A DNA stretch of 64,000 bases from Pseudogemmobacter faecipullorum (lineage in GTDB: Bacteria > Pseudomonadota > Alphaproteobacteria > Rhodobacterales > Rhodobacteraceae), in contig NZ_JACDXX010000002.1 in assembly GCF_020539525.1 (NCBI RefSeq), positions 124,001-188,000 of the forward strand, read 5' to 3'. Below, in pieces: positions 17,872-27,404 of the stretch (positions are counted from its first letter, which is position 1; each line of letters starts with the position of its first letter). A program made the translations under genes and the position numbers. The notes under the pieces were generated by a model. It did not search any database. It had not been told where the DNA came from and saw only the letters and a list, made by a program, of their open reading frames with translations.

Positions 17872-19761
17872 TTGGGTCAGTTTTTGCAGAAAAAACTCCG
17901 GAAGTCGGGGTCAGGGACCGCAGGGCAGGAAAAACCGGCGCAGCTGGCCAGGGGGCGTCGCCGCAATCAGCTGCGCCTTGCCGTGGCGGGGCTTGCGACA
18001 GCGGCCAGCATCGGCGCCTTTGCTTCCGGCACGCTGGCTTTTGACGGGCCGGAATTTCAGGTGGTTGGTGAGGATAAAACCCTGACCCAGCTGGTGCGCC
18101 GCAGCTCGCTGCTGCTGGCGCAGAGCGATGAGAAGGTCACCAATCCGGAAGATCTGTTCACCGCCGCCCGGGCCGATTACGCCAGGCTGCTCGCCGCGCT
18201 CTATGCCGAGGGCTATTATGCCCCGGTGATCCGCATCACCCTTGATGGCCGCGAGGCTGCGTCGATCGCGCCGCTGGATGCCCCGGCCCGGGTGGGCGCG
18301 GCGCTGATTTTTGTTGATCCGGGGCCGCGTTTTGCCTTTTCGCGCACCTCAGTAGCGCCGCTGGCGCCGCGCACCACGCTGCCTGTCGATTTCCGTGCCG
18401 GTGCGCCGGCACGCGCCGGGGTGATCAGCGAGGCGGTTTCGGCGGCAACCCTCGCCTGGCGCGAGGAGGGCCATGCGAAGGTGCGCGTTTCACGTGAAGA
18501 CATCCTCGCCAATCATCCCGAACGCACACTTTCGGCGGTGGTCGGGCTTGCGCCGGGCCCCAGCCTGCGCTTTGGCCCGGTCAGCGTGAAGGGGGCGGAC
18601 CGGATGGATCTGCGCCGGGTGCTGAAAATCGCCGGGCTGAATGAGGGGACGAAGTTCAGCCAGACCGAGCTGGACCGGGCGGCAAACCGTCTGCGCCGCT
18701 CCGGGGTGTTCTCTTCGGTAAGTCTGACCGAAAGCGAGCAGGTGCTGCCCGGCGGGCTGCTGCCGATCGAAATCACCGTCGCTGAGCATAAGACCCGGCG
18801 CTATTCGGTCGGTGCCGAACTGTCCTCGGTCGATGGCGCGGCGCTGAGCGGCTACTGGCTGCACCGCAATCTGCTTGGCGGCGGCGAGCGGCTGCGGGTG
18901 GATGCCTCGATCAGCAATATCGGCGCGGGCGACAGCGGCGTGGATTATGAGCTGGGCGTCACGCTTGACCGACCGGCCACGCTTACCCCCGATACCACGG
19001 CCGGCATTCTGGCAAAGATCGGCCATCTCGATGAGGTGGATTATGATGCCGATTATGCCGAGCTGGGCCTGACGTTTACCCAGTATTTCTCGGAACAGCT
19101 GACCCTGCGCGGCGGCCTGTCCTATGAGCAGGTGCAGGGCAGGGATCCGACCGGGACCTTCCGCTACCGCAACCTCTCGCTGCCCTTTGGCGCGACCTGG
19201 GACCGGCGCGACAGCACCACCGATGCGAAAAAAGGCTTCTATATCGATGGCACGGCCAAGCCGTTCCTCGGTTTCAGCGACACCGGCTCGGGCCTGCGCA
19301 TGACGCTGGACGCGCGCGGCTACCGCAGCTTCTCGGATCAGCGCTTTACCGTGGCGGCCAGGCTGCAGGGCGGGGCCGTGCTCGGCTCGGATCTGCTCGA
19401 TACGCCGCGCGATGATCTGTTCTTCTCGGGCGGCGGCGGCAGCGTGCGAGGCCAGACCTACCGCTCGCTTGGCATTGAAACGCCCGATGGTCTGGGCGGC
19501 ACCTATCTGATCGGTGGCACCGAATATGCGGCCGGCTCGCTGGAGCTGCGCGCCCGTTTTGGCGAGAGCTGGGGTGGGGTGGCCTTTATCGATGCCGGTT
19601 TTGTCGGGGCGGATGGCGAAAGCGAAAGCCATGCCGGGGCCGGGATCGGTGTGCGCTATGAGACCGGCTTCGGCCCGATCCGCTTCGATGTGGCGGCGCC
19701 GATCAGCGGCCCGAATGATGATGGTGTGCAGATCTATATCGGTCTGGGACAGGCGTTCTGA
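17872..19761 (+). CDS. tamA: Autotransporter assembly complex outer-membrane protein TamA
   Basis: BamA/Omp85-family outer-membrane protein of 629 residues. An N-terminal signal segment with a long basic leader ([20 protein letters not shown]) is followed by POTRA repeats (about 55-290; [56 protein letters not shown]). The C-terminal 16-strand-type barrel carries the VRG(Q)-type signature [14 protein letters not shown] and ends in an aromatic residue (IYIGLGQAF). The start is TTG 17872, supported by GGAGGT (17858-17863). TamA pairs with inner-membrane TamB, encoded next with a one-base overlap, and is needed for outer-membrane protein assembly or lipid transport. Confidence 0.94.
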   Translation: MGQFLQKKLRKSGSGTAGQEKPAQLARGRRRNQLRLAVAGLATAASIGAFASGTLAFDGPEFQVVGEDKTLTQLVRRSSLLLAQSDEKVTNPEDLFTAARADYARLLAALYAEGYYAPVIRITLDGREAASIAPLDAPARVGAALIFVDPGPRFAFSRTSVAPLAPRTTLPVDFRAGAPARAGVISEAVSAATLAWREEGHAKVRVSREDILANHPERTLSAVVGLAPGPSLRFGPVSVKGADRMDLRRVLKIAGLNEGTKFSQTELDRAANRLRRSGVFSSVSLTESEQVLPGGLLPIEITVAEHKTRRYSVGAELSSVDGAALSGYWLHRNLLGGGERLRVDASISNIGAGDSGVDYELGVTLDRPATLTPDTTAGILAKIGHLDEVDYDADYAELGLTFTQYFSEQLTLRGGLSYEQVQGRDPTGTFRYRNLSLPFGATWDRRDSTTDAKKGFYIDGTAKPFLGFSDTGSGLRMTLDARGYRSFSDQRFTVAARLQGGAVLGSDLLDTPRDDLFFSGGGGSVRGQTYRSLGIETPDGLGGTYLIGGTEYAAGSLELRARFGESWGGVAFIDAGFVGADGESESHAGAGIGVRYETGFGPIRFDVAAPISGPNDDGVQIYIGLGQAF

Positions 19762-22700
19762 TGCGACATTCAAATCTTCTTCTCAGCGTCGCCACCTCGG
19801 CCCTGCTGATCACCCAGCCCTTTGCCGCCCGGGCAGATGACCGCAGCTATCTGACCGCTTTTCTTGAGGACAGCCTCTCGGGCGCCGGGCGGAAGGTGAC
19901 GATCACCGGCTTTGCCGGGGCCCTGTCCTCGCGCGCCACCATGCAGCAACTGACCATTGCCGATGACCAGGGGGTCTGGCTCACGCTTGATGATGTGGCG
20001 CTGGACTGGAGCCGCACGGCGCTGCTCTCGGGCCAGGTCATCGTGAATGAGCTTTCCGCCGGGGCGATCCGGCTGGAGCGGATCCCGGAGGGCGATCCGG
20101 AGACCACCACACCCGAGGCGGGCAGTTTCGAATTTGCTTTGCCCGATCTGCCGGTCTCGATCGATATCGGCATGCTGAAAGCCGGAAAAATTGCGCTGGG
20201 TGAGGCGGTTCTGGGCCAGCCGGTCGAAGGGACGCTGAGCTCGGAAGTGCATCTGAACGGCGGCGAGGGCACGGCAGAGCTGTTGCTGACGCGCACCGAT
20301 GACGGGCCGGAGGGTGAGATCAGCCTGAATGCCAGCTATTCCAACGAGACCCGGCATCTGGCGCTGGATCTGACCGCGCGCGAGGGTGCGGGCGGGATCG
20401 TGGCCGATAAGCTGGATCTGCCGGGCGATCCGGCGGCGGCGCTCTCGCTGAAAGGCGAGGGCACGTTTGATGATTTCGCCGCCGTTTTCCGTCTGGAAAG
20501 CGACGGGGCCGAGCGCCTTGCCGGGCCGATCACCCTTAAAACGGATGCGGCTGGCGCGCGGGGCTTTACCGCGCAGCTGGAAGGCAATCCCGCGCCGCTG
20601 TTCATGCCCGATTATGCCGAATTCCTCGGCGAGAGACTGGCGCTGGATGTGGCCGGGGCGCTGGCGCCTTCGGGGGCGCTGACCCTTGAGCAGCTGGATC
20701 TGCAGGCGCGCTCGGTCAATCTGCAGGGGCAGTTGCGGCTGGCGGCGGATGGTCTGCCTCAACTGATTGACCTGCAGGCAAAAATTGCCGACCCGGCGGG
20801 CGGGCTGGTGATCCTGCCGGTCTCGGGGCCCGAGTCGATGCAGGTGAAATCTGCCGATCTGGCGCTGGTCTTTGACGCGGCGCAGAGCGCGGGCTGGACA
20901 CTGGATCTGACGGCGCTTGGCTTTGAGCAGGGGGCGACGAAAGCGGAGCGCATGGCGCTGACCGGCGCGGGCCGTATTGACCGCCAGGCAGGCGCGCGGG
21001 GCCTTGATGGCAAACTGAATTTTGCTCTGAGCGGGCTTTCGGGTCTGGAGCCGGGGCTTCAGGCGGCGCTGGGAGCGCGCTTTGATGGCGAGGCGCAGTT
21101 CGTGCTGCGCGAGGGCGATACGGGCGGGCTGAAACTGCCGCAGATCACGCTCAATGGCGCTGATTACGGCCTGACCGGCAGCGCCGGGGTGCAGGGGATC
21201 GGCGAGGCGCTGAACACCAGTCTCGATCTGCAGGTCAGGGCCAGCGATCTGGCGCGGTTCTCGGCCCTGGCCGGGCGCCCGCTCGGCGGCCAGGCAGAGG
21301 TGGCCCTGAAGGGGGATGTCACACCGCTGACCGGTGCATTTGATCTGGATATGACGGTTGCGGGCCGTGGCCTGACCACCGGTATTGCCGAGGCTGACCG
21401 GCTGCTGGCCGGCGGCTCGGTGATCACTGCCGCGATGCTGCGCGATACCAGCGGAACCACTTTGCGCAGTTTCAGTGCAAAGGCCGCGAGCCTCGCTGTG
21501 ACGGGGCAGGGTAAACTGCAGTCGTCCGGGCTCAGCCTGACTGCCGATATCGACTGGGCCAATCTGGCCGATCTCGGCCCGAATTACGGCGGTGCGCTGA
21601 AAATCAGCGGCGGCTTTGAGGGCACGGCTGAGAATGGTCTCGCGAGTTTCAGCGGCGGGGGGGAGGGGCTGCGCATTGGCCAGGCTGAGGTCGACCGGCT
21701 GATCGCGGGACGTTCCGATCTGGCGCTGAGCGTGGCGCTGACCGAGGGCGCGCCGGTGCTGCGCAGCCTTGATCTGAAATCGCCCAATCTGACCGCCGAA
21801 GTGAAGGGCGAGGGTAACAGCGGGGCAATGGCGGTCAGCGGCCGGCTGAGAGATCTGGCGCTGCTGGCCCCCGAATTCCCGGGGCCGGTGACGCTGAGTG
21901 GCCGCCTTGTGCCCGAAGGGGCCGGGGTGCAGACCAATCTGCGGCTCCAGGGACCGGCAGGAATTGATGCAAGGGTAACCGGCTTTGCCGGCGCTGTCCC
22001 GGATCTGACGGTGACCGGCACCGGCCAGGCGGCGGTGGCCAACGGGCTGAGCGATCCGGTCACGCTCGATGGCCAGCTGCGCTATGACATCCGGATGGCA
22101 GGGGGCTGGGCTCCGGCAAATGCCTCGGGCCGCTTGACGCTGGCCAATGGGCAGATTGCCATTCCGGCGCGTGGCCTGTCGCTCGAGCGGGTGGCGGCTT
22201 CGGTTGATCTGAACGGCGGCACTGCCCGGCTGAGTGCAACCGGCGAGGCCACACGCGGCGGGCAGTTACGGCTCGATGGCGGACTGGGGCTTGCCGCACC
22301 CTATGCAGCGGATCTCAATCTGATGGTCTCGCGCCTGGTGCTGCGCGACCCCGAGCTGTTTGCCACGGCGATTGATGCCAGTCTGGCGCTGAACGGCCCG
22401 CTGCTGGGGGCGGCGCAGCTGAGCGGTCGTGTCACCCTGGGCGAGACCGAGCTGCGCGTCCCCTCGACAGGTTTTGCTTCGGCTGCAGATCTCGAGGCGG
22501 TGCGCCATACCGGCGATACCGCCGAGGTGCGCGCCACCCGCGCCCGCGCCGGGGTGGGCGCAGCAGGGGCCAGCGCCGCGCAGGATACAGGCGGGTTGCC
22601 GCCCTGGGGGCTGAATGTCACCCTTGGCGCCCCGAACCGGGTCTTTGTGCGGGGCCGTGGTCTGGATGCCGAGCTAGGTGGCCAGCTGCAGGTCAATGGC

Positions 22701-23297
22701 ACGCTGAGCAATATCGTGCCTTCGGGGGCGCTGGAACTGGTGCGCGGCCGGCTCGATATTCTCGGCAAGCGCCTGGTTCTCGATACCGCCAGCCTGGTGA
22801 TGGAGGGCAGCTTCATCCCCTATATCACCTTTATCGCCACCAATGTGTCAGATGAGGTGACCTCGATTGTGACGATCGAGGGGCCGGCGAATGATCCGGT
22901 GGTGAGCTTCAGCTCTGATCCCGCTCTGCCGCAGGAAGAGGTGCTGGCCTGGCTGCTGTTCGGACGGGGCCTCGATACGATCTCGGCCTTCCAGGCGCTG
23001 CAGCTTGCCAATGCTGTGGCCACTCTGGCCGGGCGCGGCGGAGAGGGAATTGTCAGCAAATTGCGCAAAGGCACTGGTTTTGACGACCTTGATGTCAGCA
23101 CCGCGGCGGATGGCACCACTTCGGTCAATGCCGGGAAATATATTGCGAAGAATGTTTATACCGAGCTGGGGGTGGATCAGGACGGCAATACGCGAATCAA
23201 CCTGAACCTCGATCTGCGCCCCGGCGTCACGGTGAAGGGCAGGGTGGATACCGATGGCAGCAGCGGCCTGGGGCTTTTCCTGGAGCGCGACTACTAA
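19761..23297 (+). CDS. tamB: Translocation and assembly module protein TamB
   Basis: AsmA/TamB-family protein of 1178 residues spanning the periplasm. An N-terminal signal/anchor (LLLSVATSALLITQPFAARA) is followed by a very long stretch of predicted beta-strands (repeating LxLxxLxL patterns) and the C-terminal TamB/DUF490 domain (about 850-1178; GALELVRGRLDILGKRLVLD, SSDPALPQEEVLAWLLFGRG, YIAKNVYTELGVDQDGNTR). The long groove is thought to carry lipids or support outer-membrane protein insertion with TamA. The ATG overlaps the tamA stop (TGATG), so the two are translationally coupled. It ends at an intrinsic terminator about 50 bases on. Confidence 0.95.
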   Translation: MRHSNLLLSVATSALLITQPFAARADDRSYLTAFLEDSLSGAGRKVTITGFAGALSSRATMQQLTIADDQGVWLTLDDVALDWSRTALLSGQVIVNELSAGAIRLERIPEGDPETTTPEAGSFEFALPDLPVSIDIGMLKAGKIALGEAVLGQPVEGTLSSEVHLNGGEGTAELLLTRTDDGPEGEISLNASYSNETRHLALDLTAREGAGGIVADKLDLPGDPAAALSLKGEGTFDDFAAVFRLESDGAERLAGPITLKTDAAGARGFTAQLEGNPAPLFMPDYAEFLGERLALDVAGALAPSGALTLEQLDLQARSVNLQGQLRLAADGLPQLIDLQAKIADPAGGLVILPVSGPESMQVKSADLALVFDAAQSAGWTLDLTALGFEQGATKAERMALTGAGRIDRQAGARGLDGKLNFALSGLSGLEPGLQAALGARFDGEAQFVLREGDTGGLKLPQITLNGADYGLTGSAGVQGIGEALNTSLDLQVRASDLARFSALAGRPLGGQAEVALKGDVTPLTGAFDLDMTVAGRGLTTGIAEADRLLAGGSVITAAMLRDTSGTTLRSFSAKAASLAVTGQGKLQSSGLSLTADIDWANLADLGPNYGGALKISGGFEGTAENGLASFSGGGEGLRIGQAEVDRLIAGRSDLALSVALTEGAPVLRSLDLKSPNLTAEVKGEGNSGAMAVSGRLRDLALLAPEFPGPVTLSGRLVPEGAGVQTNLRLQGPAGIDARVTGFAGAVPDLTVTGTGQAAVANGLSDPVTLDGQLRYDIRMAGGWAPANASGRLTLANGQIAIPARGLSLERVAASVDLNGGTARLSATGEATRGGQLRLDGGLGLAAPYAADLNLMVSRLVLRDPELFATAIDASLALNGPLLGAAQLSGRVTLGETELRVPSTGFASAADLEAVRHTGDTAEVRATRARAGVGAAGASAAQDTGGLPPWGLNVTLGAPNRVFVRGRGLDAELGGQLQVNGTLSNIVPSGALELVRGRLDILGKRLVLDTASLVMEGSFIPYITFIATNVSDEVTSIVTIEGPANDPVVSFSSDPALPQEEVLAWLLFGRGLDTISAFQALQLANAVATLAGRGGEGIVSKLRKGTGFDDLDVSTAADGTTSVNAGKYIAKNVYTELGVDQDGNTRINLNLDLRPGVTVKGRVDTDGSSGLGLFLERDY

Positions 23298-23348
23298 GGT
23301 TAACCGAAGATATTAACCATAAACCCCGGGTTGCGCCCAGGGCGACGG

Positions 23349-23380
23349 AGAGGGGTGCTGCGGCGCTCCTCTTTTGTTTT
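23349..23380 (+). terminator. Intrinsic terminator after tamB
   Basis: A 10-bp stem with two G-T wobbles (AGAGGGGTGC / GCGCTCCTCT, 23349-23358 and 23363-23372) and a 4-base loop is followed by TTTGTTTTG. Confidence 0.75.
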
Positions 23381-23470
23381 GCGCCCCCTGGGTGGCGCAA
23401 CCCCGAACCGGGCGCAGGCGGTGGCTCCTGTGGCGCATGCGCTGTGATCCTGCCGGGCTAAGGCCCTGGA

Positions 23471-23505
23471 GAAAAAAGAAAAGGGCCAGCATGCGCCAGC
23501 CCTTT
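23471..23505 (-). terminator. Intrinsic terminator of the 23.5-kb small-protein gene
   Basis: On the minus strand, AAAGGGC / GCCCTTT (23480-23486 and 23499-23505) is followed by TCTTTTTTC. It lies 27 bases past the stop codon. Confidence 0.75.
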
Positions 23506-23531
23506 CTTCTTCCGTCTATGCAGTGTGACGA

Positions 23532-23732
23532 TTACGAATCGTCGCCGCCGCAAGCGATTGCGCAGAGCGCTGCCGCACCGAGAAGCAGCGGAACCCAGAC
23601 GCCACCGGTGCTCGAGGTGCGCTCGGTCACAACAACCGGCTCCACTTCGTCAACGATGACAACCGGACCGCCAGCGAAAGCGGTCGAGGCAACGAGGGAC
23701 AGCGCAAGCGCCGAAGTCAGTACTTTTTTCAT
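23532..23732 (-). CDS. Small exported single-span membrane protein, copy 1
   Basis: This 66-residue protein has a signal peptide (MKKVLTSALALSLVASTAFAGG), an acidic valine-rich linker (VVIVDEVEPVVV), a Ser/Thr/Gly hinge (TERTSSTGGVW) and a C-terminal hydrophobic segment (VPLLLGAAALCAIACGG) ending in DDS. ATG 23732 is chosen because GGAGGTTATC lies directly before it; the longer reading from 23744 lacks this. It is monocistronic, with its own terminator. It clearly resembles the 58-residue protein at 31507-31683 in order and sequence, so the two are paralogs. Function is unknown. Confidence 0.8.
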   Translation of the reverse strand: MKKVLTSALALSLVASTAFAGGPVVIVDEVEPVVVTERTSSTGGVWVPLLLGAAALCAIACGGDDS

Positions 23733-23934
23733 GATAACCTCCAAAACGACTCCAACTTCCGCATAGCATTATTCGGGGCGTATCCAAAGTGAATCTCCCC
23801 AAAACAAGGGGAAATGTGGCTTTCTGGCCATGGTAAAGGCTGTGAACCAGGCGAAATGCTGCGCATGCGAAGGGGGCAGGCCGCCCGGACGTAGAGCCGG
23901 GGTGAAGCCTGTCTGCCGATGGTTGTCAGGGGGC

Positions 23935-23976
23935 AAAAAAAGAAAAAGCGGGCGCAGCCATTTTGGCCCGCCCGCT
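23935..23976 (-). terminator. Intrinsic terminator of the yjbH-yjbF operon
   Basis: On the minus strand, AGCGGGCG / CGCCCGCT (ends at 23947 and 23976), extended by an inner GGC/GCC, is followed by TTTTTCTTTTTTTGCC. The rest of 23733-24008 holds the upstream region of the small-protein gene and nothing else recognisable. Confidence 0.75.
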
Positions 23977-24008
23977 CTCTGGTGCCAGGGTCGGCTCCGG
24001 ACAGATTC

Positions 24009-24626
24009 TCAGTCGATCACGCGCTCAAACTCAACCCGGCCGATGCCGGGGCTGACCCATTCCTGGGATTTGCGGATCCGGCCGCCCTCGACCCAGTAAT
24101 GATTGGTGATGCGCCCGACATCACGCTCGCAGGTTTCGGCAAGTTTGCTGGCAGTATAGGCGCGGCCATAGATCACCAGCGACTCGCTTCCGGTCCGGCT
24201 CATCTGACACTGATAGTCCCGCCGCCCGGTCTGGTCATCGTCATCGACATAGAAATAGGCGCGGCGATGCGCCTGGCCGCTGAGGATCTGCCCGGCGGAG
24301 GGCGCGGCCGAGGACATCAGATCGGCGCCAAGGCCGCGGGTCTCGATCAGCACATCATTGCGGAAGCTGAACAAAGTGCCATCGGCCGCCATCCAGTTCA
24401 CCACATCGCCGCGCCGGTCACGAATGGTCAGGAAGGTTTCGATGCCACGCGAGGGCACTGTGAGCTTCATCACCGGCTGGCCGGATTTCGCAATATCGGC
24501 GCGGCTGACCTTGCCGATCGGGGCCAGGGTACCAGGGCCTGCCTCGGGCAGGATTTTGCTGATCGTGCCACAGCCGGTGAGGGCCAGAGCAGCGGCACAG
24601 GCCGCGAGGATGTTTTTCACCGCCAT
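24009..24626 (-). CDS. YjbF-family outer-membrane lipoprotein
   Basis: Lipoprotein of about 205 residues with lipobox LALTGC after MAVKNILAACAAA. The body matches the YjbF/GfcB family associated with group 4 capsule and colanic-acid-like exopolysaccharide loci (GIETFLTIRDRRGDVVNWMA, RAYFYVDDDDQTG, QEWVSPGIGRVEFERV). ATG 24626 is preferred to GTG 24638; it overlaps the end of the yjbH-type gene by 10 bases, which implies coupled translation. It likely helps secrete or modify a surface polysaccharide with the YjbH partner. No glycosyltransferases or export genes are nearby, so the polymer cannot be guessed. Confidence 0.8.
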   Translation of the reverse strand: MAVKNILAACAAALALTGCGTISKILPEAGPGTLAPIGKVSRADIAKSGQPVMKLTVPSRGIETFLTIRDRRGDVVNWMAADGTLFSFRNDVLIETRGLGADLMSSAAPSAGQILSGQAHRRAYFYVDDDDQTGRRDYQCQMSRTGSESLVIYGRAYTASKLAETCERDVGRITNHYWVEGGRIRKSQEWVSPGIGRVEFERVID

Positions 24627-26806
24627 ACCCGATCCCACTGGTCGTCAACCCGTTCCTGGTGATAGTCGCGCAGGCTCTGATAGAGGCGGCCCTCGACATC
24701 GACGCGCGCGCCGCCATCGCGCTGCAGCGGACGGATGGTTTCGCTGAACTGTTGCCGGCTTGGCCGGCTCAGCAGCCAGTTCATCGGAATGGTCAGGCGC
24801 AGGCCCTTGTCAAACGACCCCTCGCCGAACTCTTCCTTGCTGGCATCGGTGAAAGTGGCAAAAGCGCCGACTTTCCAGCCATTGGCAAATTCGCGGTCGA
24901 GGGTAAGGGTCGCGCCGACATCACCGGCAAGATAGCGGCCGACATCAAGCTGGCCGAGATAGCCATTGCCGAAATCATAATAGGCCGAGACATGGCCGGT
25001 GACGGTCTCACGCTCGTAAAACACCTCGCCCAGCGGGCCGCTGTCATCGGGGTCACGCATATAGCCAAAGCCGAACAGGCCGTCGGTGTCGCGCTGGCGG
25101 GTGAAATTCACCTCGGCGCCAAGCGCCAGCCGGCCATTGACCGGCTTCCACAGCACCTCGCCTGAAATGCCGCCATGCATCCGCTCGAGGTAGCCGAAAG
25201 TCACCCGGCTGTAGATATTCTCGGCGGGATGGGCGTACCAGGCGAGGGTCAGGCGCTCAACCGCGAAGCCGCCATCCTCATAATATTTGCGGCTGTCGCT
25301 GCGAACCGGGTCGAGCGTGCCGCCCTTATCGCGAAAGGTAATCTTGTCGAAATTCTCGGCCAGGCGCTGATAGGCGGTGCCCGAAACGATCCAGCCCGGG
25401 GCGATATCATAGCTGGCAGTGCCGCGCAGGCCGATATCGCCGCGCGCCGGGGCCGAGATCCGGTAGGCGGGAATGGCGCGCCAGCGGAATTTTGGATAGA
25501 GGCCGGCATCCGGTCCCAGACCGCCGGGGATCATCGCACCGGCATCGGCGAAAGTGATCCGCTCGCGCAGCACCTGACCATTGTTGGGGGTGTGTTCAAG
25601 CCGCTCCAGATCCGAACGCCGGAGTGTGACCTTTGAGGCCGCCATGCCCCGCACCACCGGAACAATCTCAAAGGTCTCAACCGAAGCCGGCATCACGATC
25701 GACAGGGCGCGCGCCGTACGGCCGATCGCCTGGGAGGGCGCGTCGATTTTTGAATTGCGGATCCGGATCTGCACCCGGTCGGCAGTATAGGCGAAATCCT
25801 CGATCGAGATGCCATCGGGGCCAAGGTAGCGCGCGAGATTCTTGCGCAGCAGCGGATTGGCATCGCCCTGGGTGACCCAGCCCTTATCCCAGGCCTCGGG
25901 GTCTGCCGCAGGAGAGGGCCGCGCCACCACCGGCACCGGGCCCGAGCCAAGAATGCCGATGCTGCCGGGGCGGCGCTTCGGATCCATGACCATATTAAAG
26001 CTCAGACCGATTTCGCTGCCATAGAGCGAATAGAGCCCGATGGTGGTGAAATCGCCCCAGCGGTATTCAGCGCCGAAGTTAAAAGGCGTCCTGCGCTCGA
26101 AAGTCTGGCGCAGTCCGGCTTCGGTCGCATAGGCGTCGGTCGAATATTCCGCCTTCACGCTCCAGCGGTCGTTGATCTGGTATTCCAGGCCGCCGAAGAC
26201 GGCCATATCGCCTTTGAACCAGTTGCCCGCATTCAGTTCGCTGCCGCGGTCGCGGATCGAATCAAAGCCCGGGCCGCGCTCGCCAAATGGTGTGGCGACC
26301 GGATTATAGCTGGCCAGGCGCCCCCAGCCGAGGCCGCCGGTGACCTTAAGCCGCTCGCCGAAGGTTTTGGTGGCGACCAGATATTCTGCCGCATTCAGTC
26401 CGGTGCCCAGCACATCCTGCAGGCCAAGCGTGATGGCCGGGGTCCAGGCACCCTCCTCCAGCAGCCGCAGCCGCAGATCGAAACTGCGGTCATTATACGA
26501 GGTATAGCCGCTGGGATCGGGCAGGACATCATCCCATTTGGAGGTGTTCTGCAGCCGGTAGCTGGCAGAGAGCCAGGGCGTGATCTGGAAATGGATCGTG
26601 CCGCGCGAGATCGGCCCGAAGCGGCTTGCGCTGATGACAAAATTCCCGTCAGGCAGCGCCTCGCCTGAGGGCATATCTATGAGACCGGGCACACCGCTGA
26701 AGCTCAGCGAGGGTTTCATTTCAGCGAGGGCAACAGGCGCACCAGAAACAAGTAAAACCGATGCGCAGACTGCCGTAAGTACAGGGCTGCGTCTGCTTTC
26801 GAGCAA
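24617..26806 (-). CDS. YjbH-family outer-membrane protein
   Basis: This 729-residue protein has a signal peptide (LTAVCASVLLVSGAPVALA) and then a YjbH/GfcD-type beta-rich domain (LSFSGVPGLIDMPSGEALPD, SRGTIHFQITPWLSASYR, NRPVxTPFGERGP-like stretches, GGLEYQINDRWSVKAEYSTD, AEYRWGDFTTIGLYSLYG). The many amphipathic strands suggest an outer-membrane barrel, twice as long as a simple porin. The start is TTG 26806 behind GGAGGAATTCTC. It is encoded directly ahead of the YjbF-type lipoprotein, matching two members of the E. coli yjbEFGH set; YjbE and YjbG are missing. The role in exopolysaccharide production is inferred from family only. Confidence 0.82.
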   Translation of the reverse strand: MLESRRSPVLTAVCASVLLVSGAPVALAEMKPSLSFSGVPGLIDMPSGEALPDGNFVISASRFGPISRGTIHFQITPWLSASYRLQNTSKWDDVLPDPSGYTSYNDRSFDLRLRLLEEGAWTPAITLGLQDVLGTGLNAAEYLVATKTFGERLKVTGGLGWGRLASYNPVATPFGERGPGFDSIRDRGSELNAGNWFKGDMAVFGGLEYQINDRWSVKAEYSTDAYATEAGLRQTFERRTPFNFGAEYRWGDFTTIGLYSLYGSEIGLSFNMVMDPKRRPGSIGILGSGPVPVVARPSPAADPEAWDKGWVTQGDANPLLRKNLARYLGPDGISIEDFAYTADRVQIRIRNSKIDAPSQAIGRTARALSIVMPASVETFEIVPVVRGMAASKVTLRRSDLERLEHTPNNGQVLRERITFADAGAMIPGGLGPDAGLYPKFRWRAIPAYRISAPARGDIGLRGTASYDIAPGWIVSGTAYQRLAENFDKITFRDKGGTLDPVRSDSRKYYEDGGFAVERLTLAWYAHPAENIYSRVTFGYLERMHGGISGEVLWKPVNGRLALGAEVNFTRQRDTDGLFGFGYMRDPDDSGPLGEVFYERETVTGHVSAYYDFGNGYLGQLDVGRYLAGDVGATLTLDREFANGWKVGAFATFTDASKEEFGEGSFDKGLRLTIPMNWLLSRPSRQQFSETIRPLQRDGGARVDVEGRLYQSLRDYHQERVDDQWDRVWR

Positions 26807-26829
26807 GAGAATTCCTCCATAGACCGAAG

Positions 26830-26858
26830 TTTATGCGGCTCGCTGTGTTAAAGGGCAA
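26830..26858 (-). promoter_or_regulatory. Candidate promoter of the yjbH-yjbF operon
   Basis: On the minus strand, TTGCCC (26858-26853) and CATAAA (26835-26830) are separated by 17 bases, just upstream of the TTG start. Each box matches the sigma-70 consensus at 4 of 6 positions. Confidence 0.3.
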
Positions 26859-26960
26859 GTCTTCTCACCAGAGCCCCGCGATGGCCTGGCGAATTATCGG
26901 CATTTTCGACGCAGCAGGGGGGATTTTTGGCGATGCAGGCCGGAAAAGCCGGGGGCGTGG

Positions 26961-27404
26961 TCAGCCCTGTTCCAGCCGGGCGCGCAATTCGCGCAAAACC
27001 GGCAGAACGGCGCGCACCCGGTCGGGGCCGAGCGCCTCGACCACTTCACCGATGAGCGGCGCAACCGATTGCACCGCCGCATCGCGCGCGGCGCGGCCCG
27101 AGGGGCTGATGGCCACGAATTTGCGCCGCGCATCATCCCAGTCGGGGCGGATATGCACATGTCCGGCCCATTCCAGCCGGTTCAGTGTATTGGTCATGGC
27201 ACCACGTGTCACGTGAAACGCCCGGGCCAGCTGGGCGGGCGTACGTTCCTCGCCGAGGCCCGCCAGATGGTTCAGCACCGAGAAATGCGACAGCTCCATC
27301 CCGCGCGGCAGCACTTTTGAGATGCGGTTGCGGGCCAGCTGATCGGCCATGAACAATTCGCTGAACAATGCGATGGCCATGTCATCGCTGCGACTTTCGC
27401 TCAT
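26961..27404 (-). CDS. MarR-family transcriptional regulator
   Basis: Winged-helix DNA-binding protein of 147 residues. The helix-turn-helix and wing are in RTPAQLARAFHVTRGAMTNT, LNRLEWAGHVHIRPDWDDAR and KFVAISPSGR, typical of MarR dimers. Its ATG overlaps the stop of the nitrilase-family gene by 4 bases (ATGA), so it is the last gene of a comF-side operon grxC-nit-marR. Ligand and targets are unknown; regulators of this type often respond to phenolics or oxidants, but nothing here shows which. A 13/16 match to the ParB site parS falls inside its coding sequence (27205-27220). Confidence 0.92.
   Translation of the reverse strand: MSESRSDDMAIALFSELFMADQLARNRISKVLPRGMELSHFSVLNHLAGLGEERTPAQLARAFHVTRGAMTNTLNRLEWAGHVHIRPDWDDARRKFVAISPSGRAARDAAVQSVAPLIGEVVEALGPDRVRAVLPVLRELRARLEQG

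Noticed and set aside
18490-19773. 427-codon minus-strand open frame opposite tamA
   Set aside because: Antisense shadow of the TamA barrel region with no signal, start site or domain.
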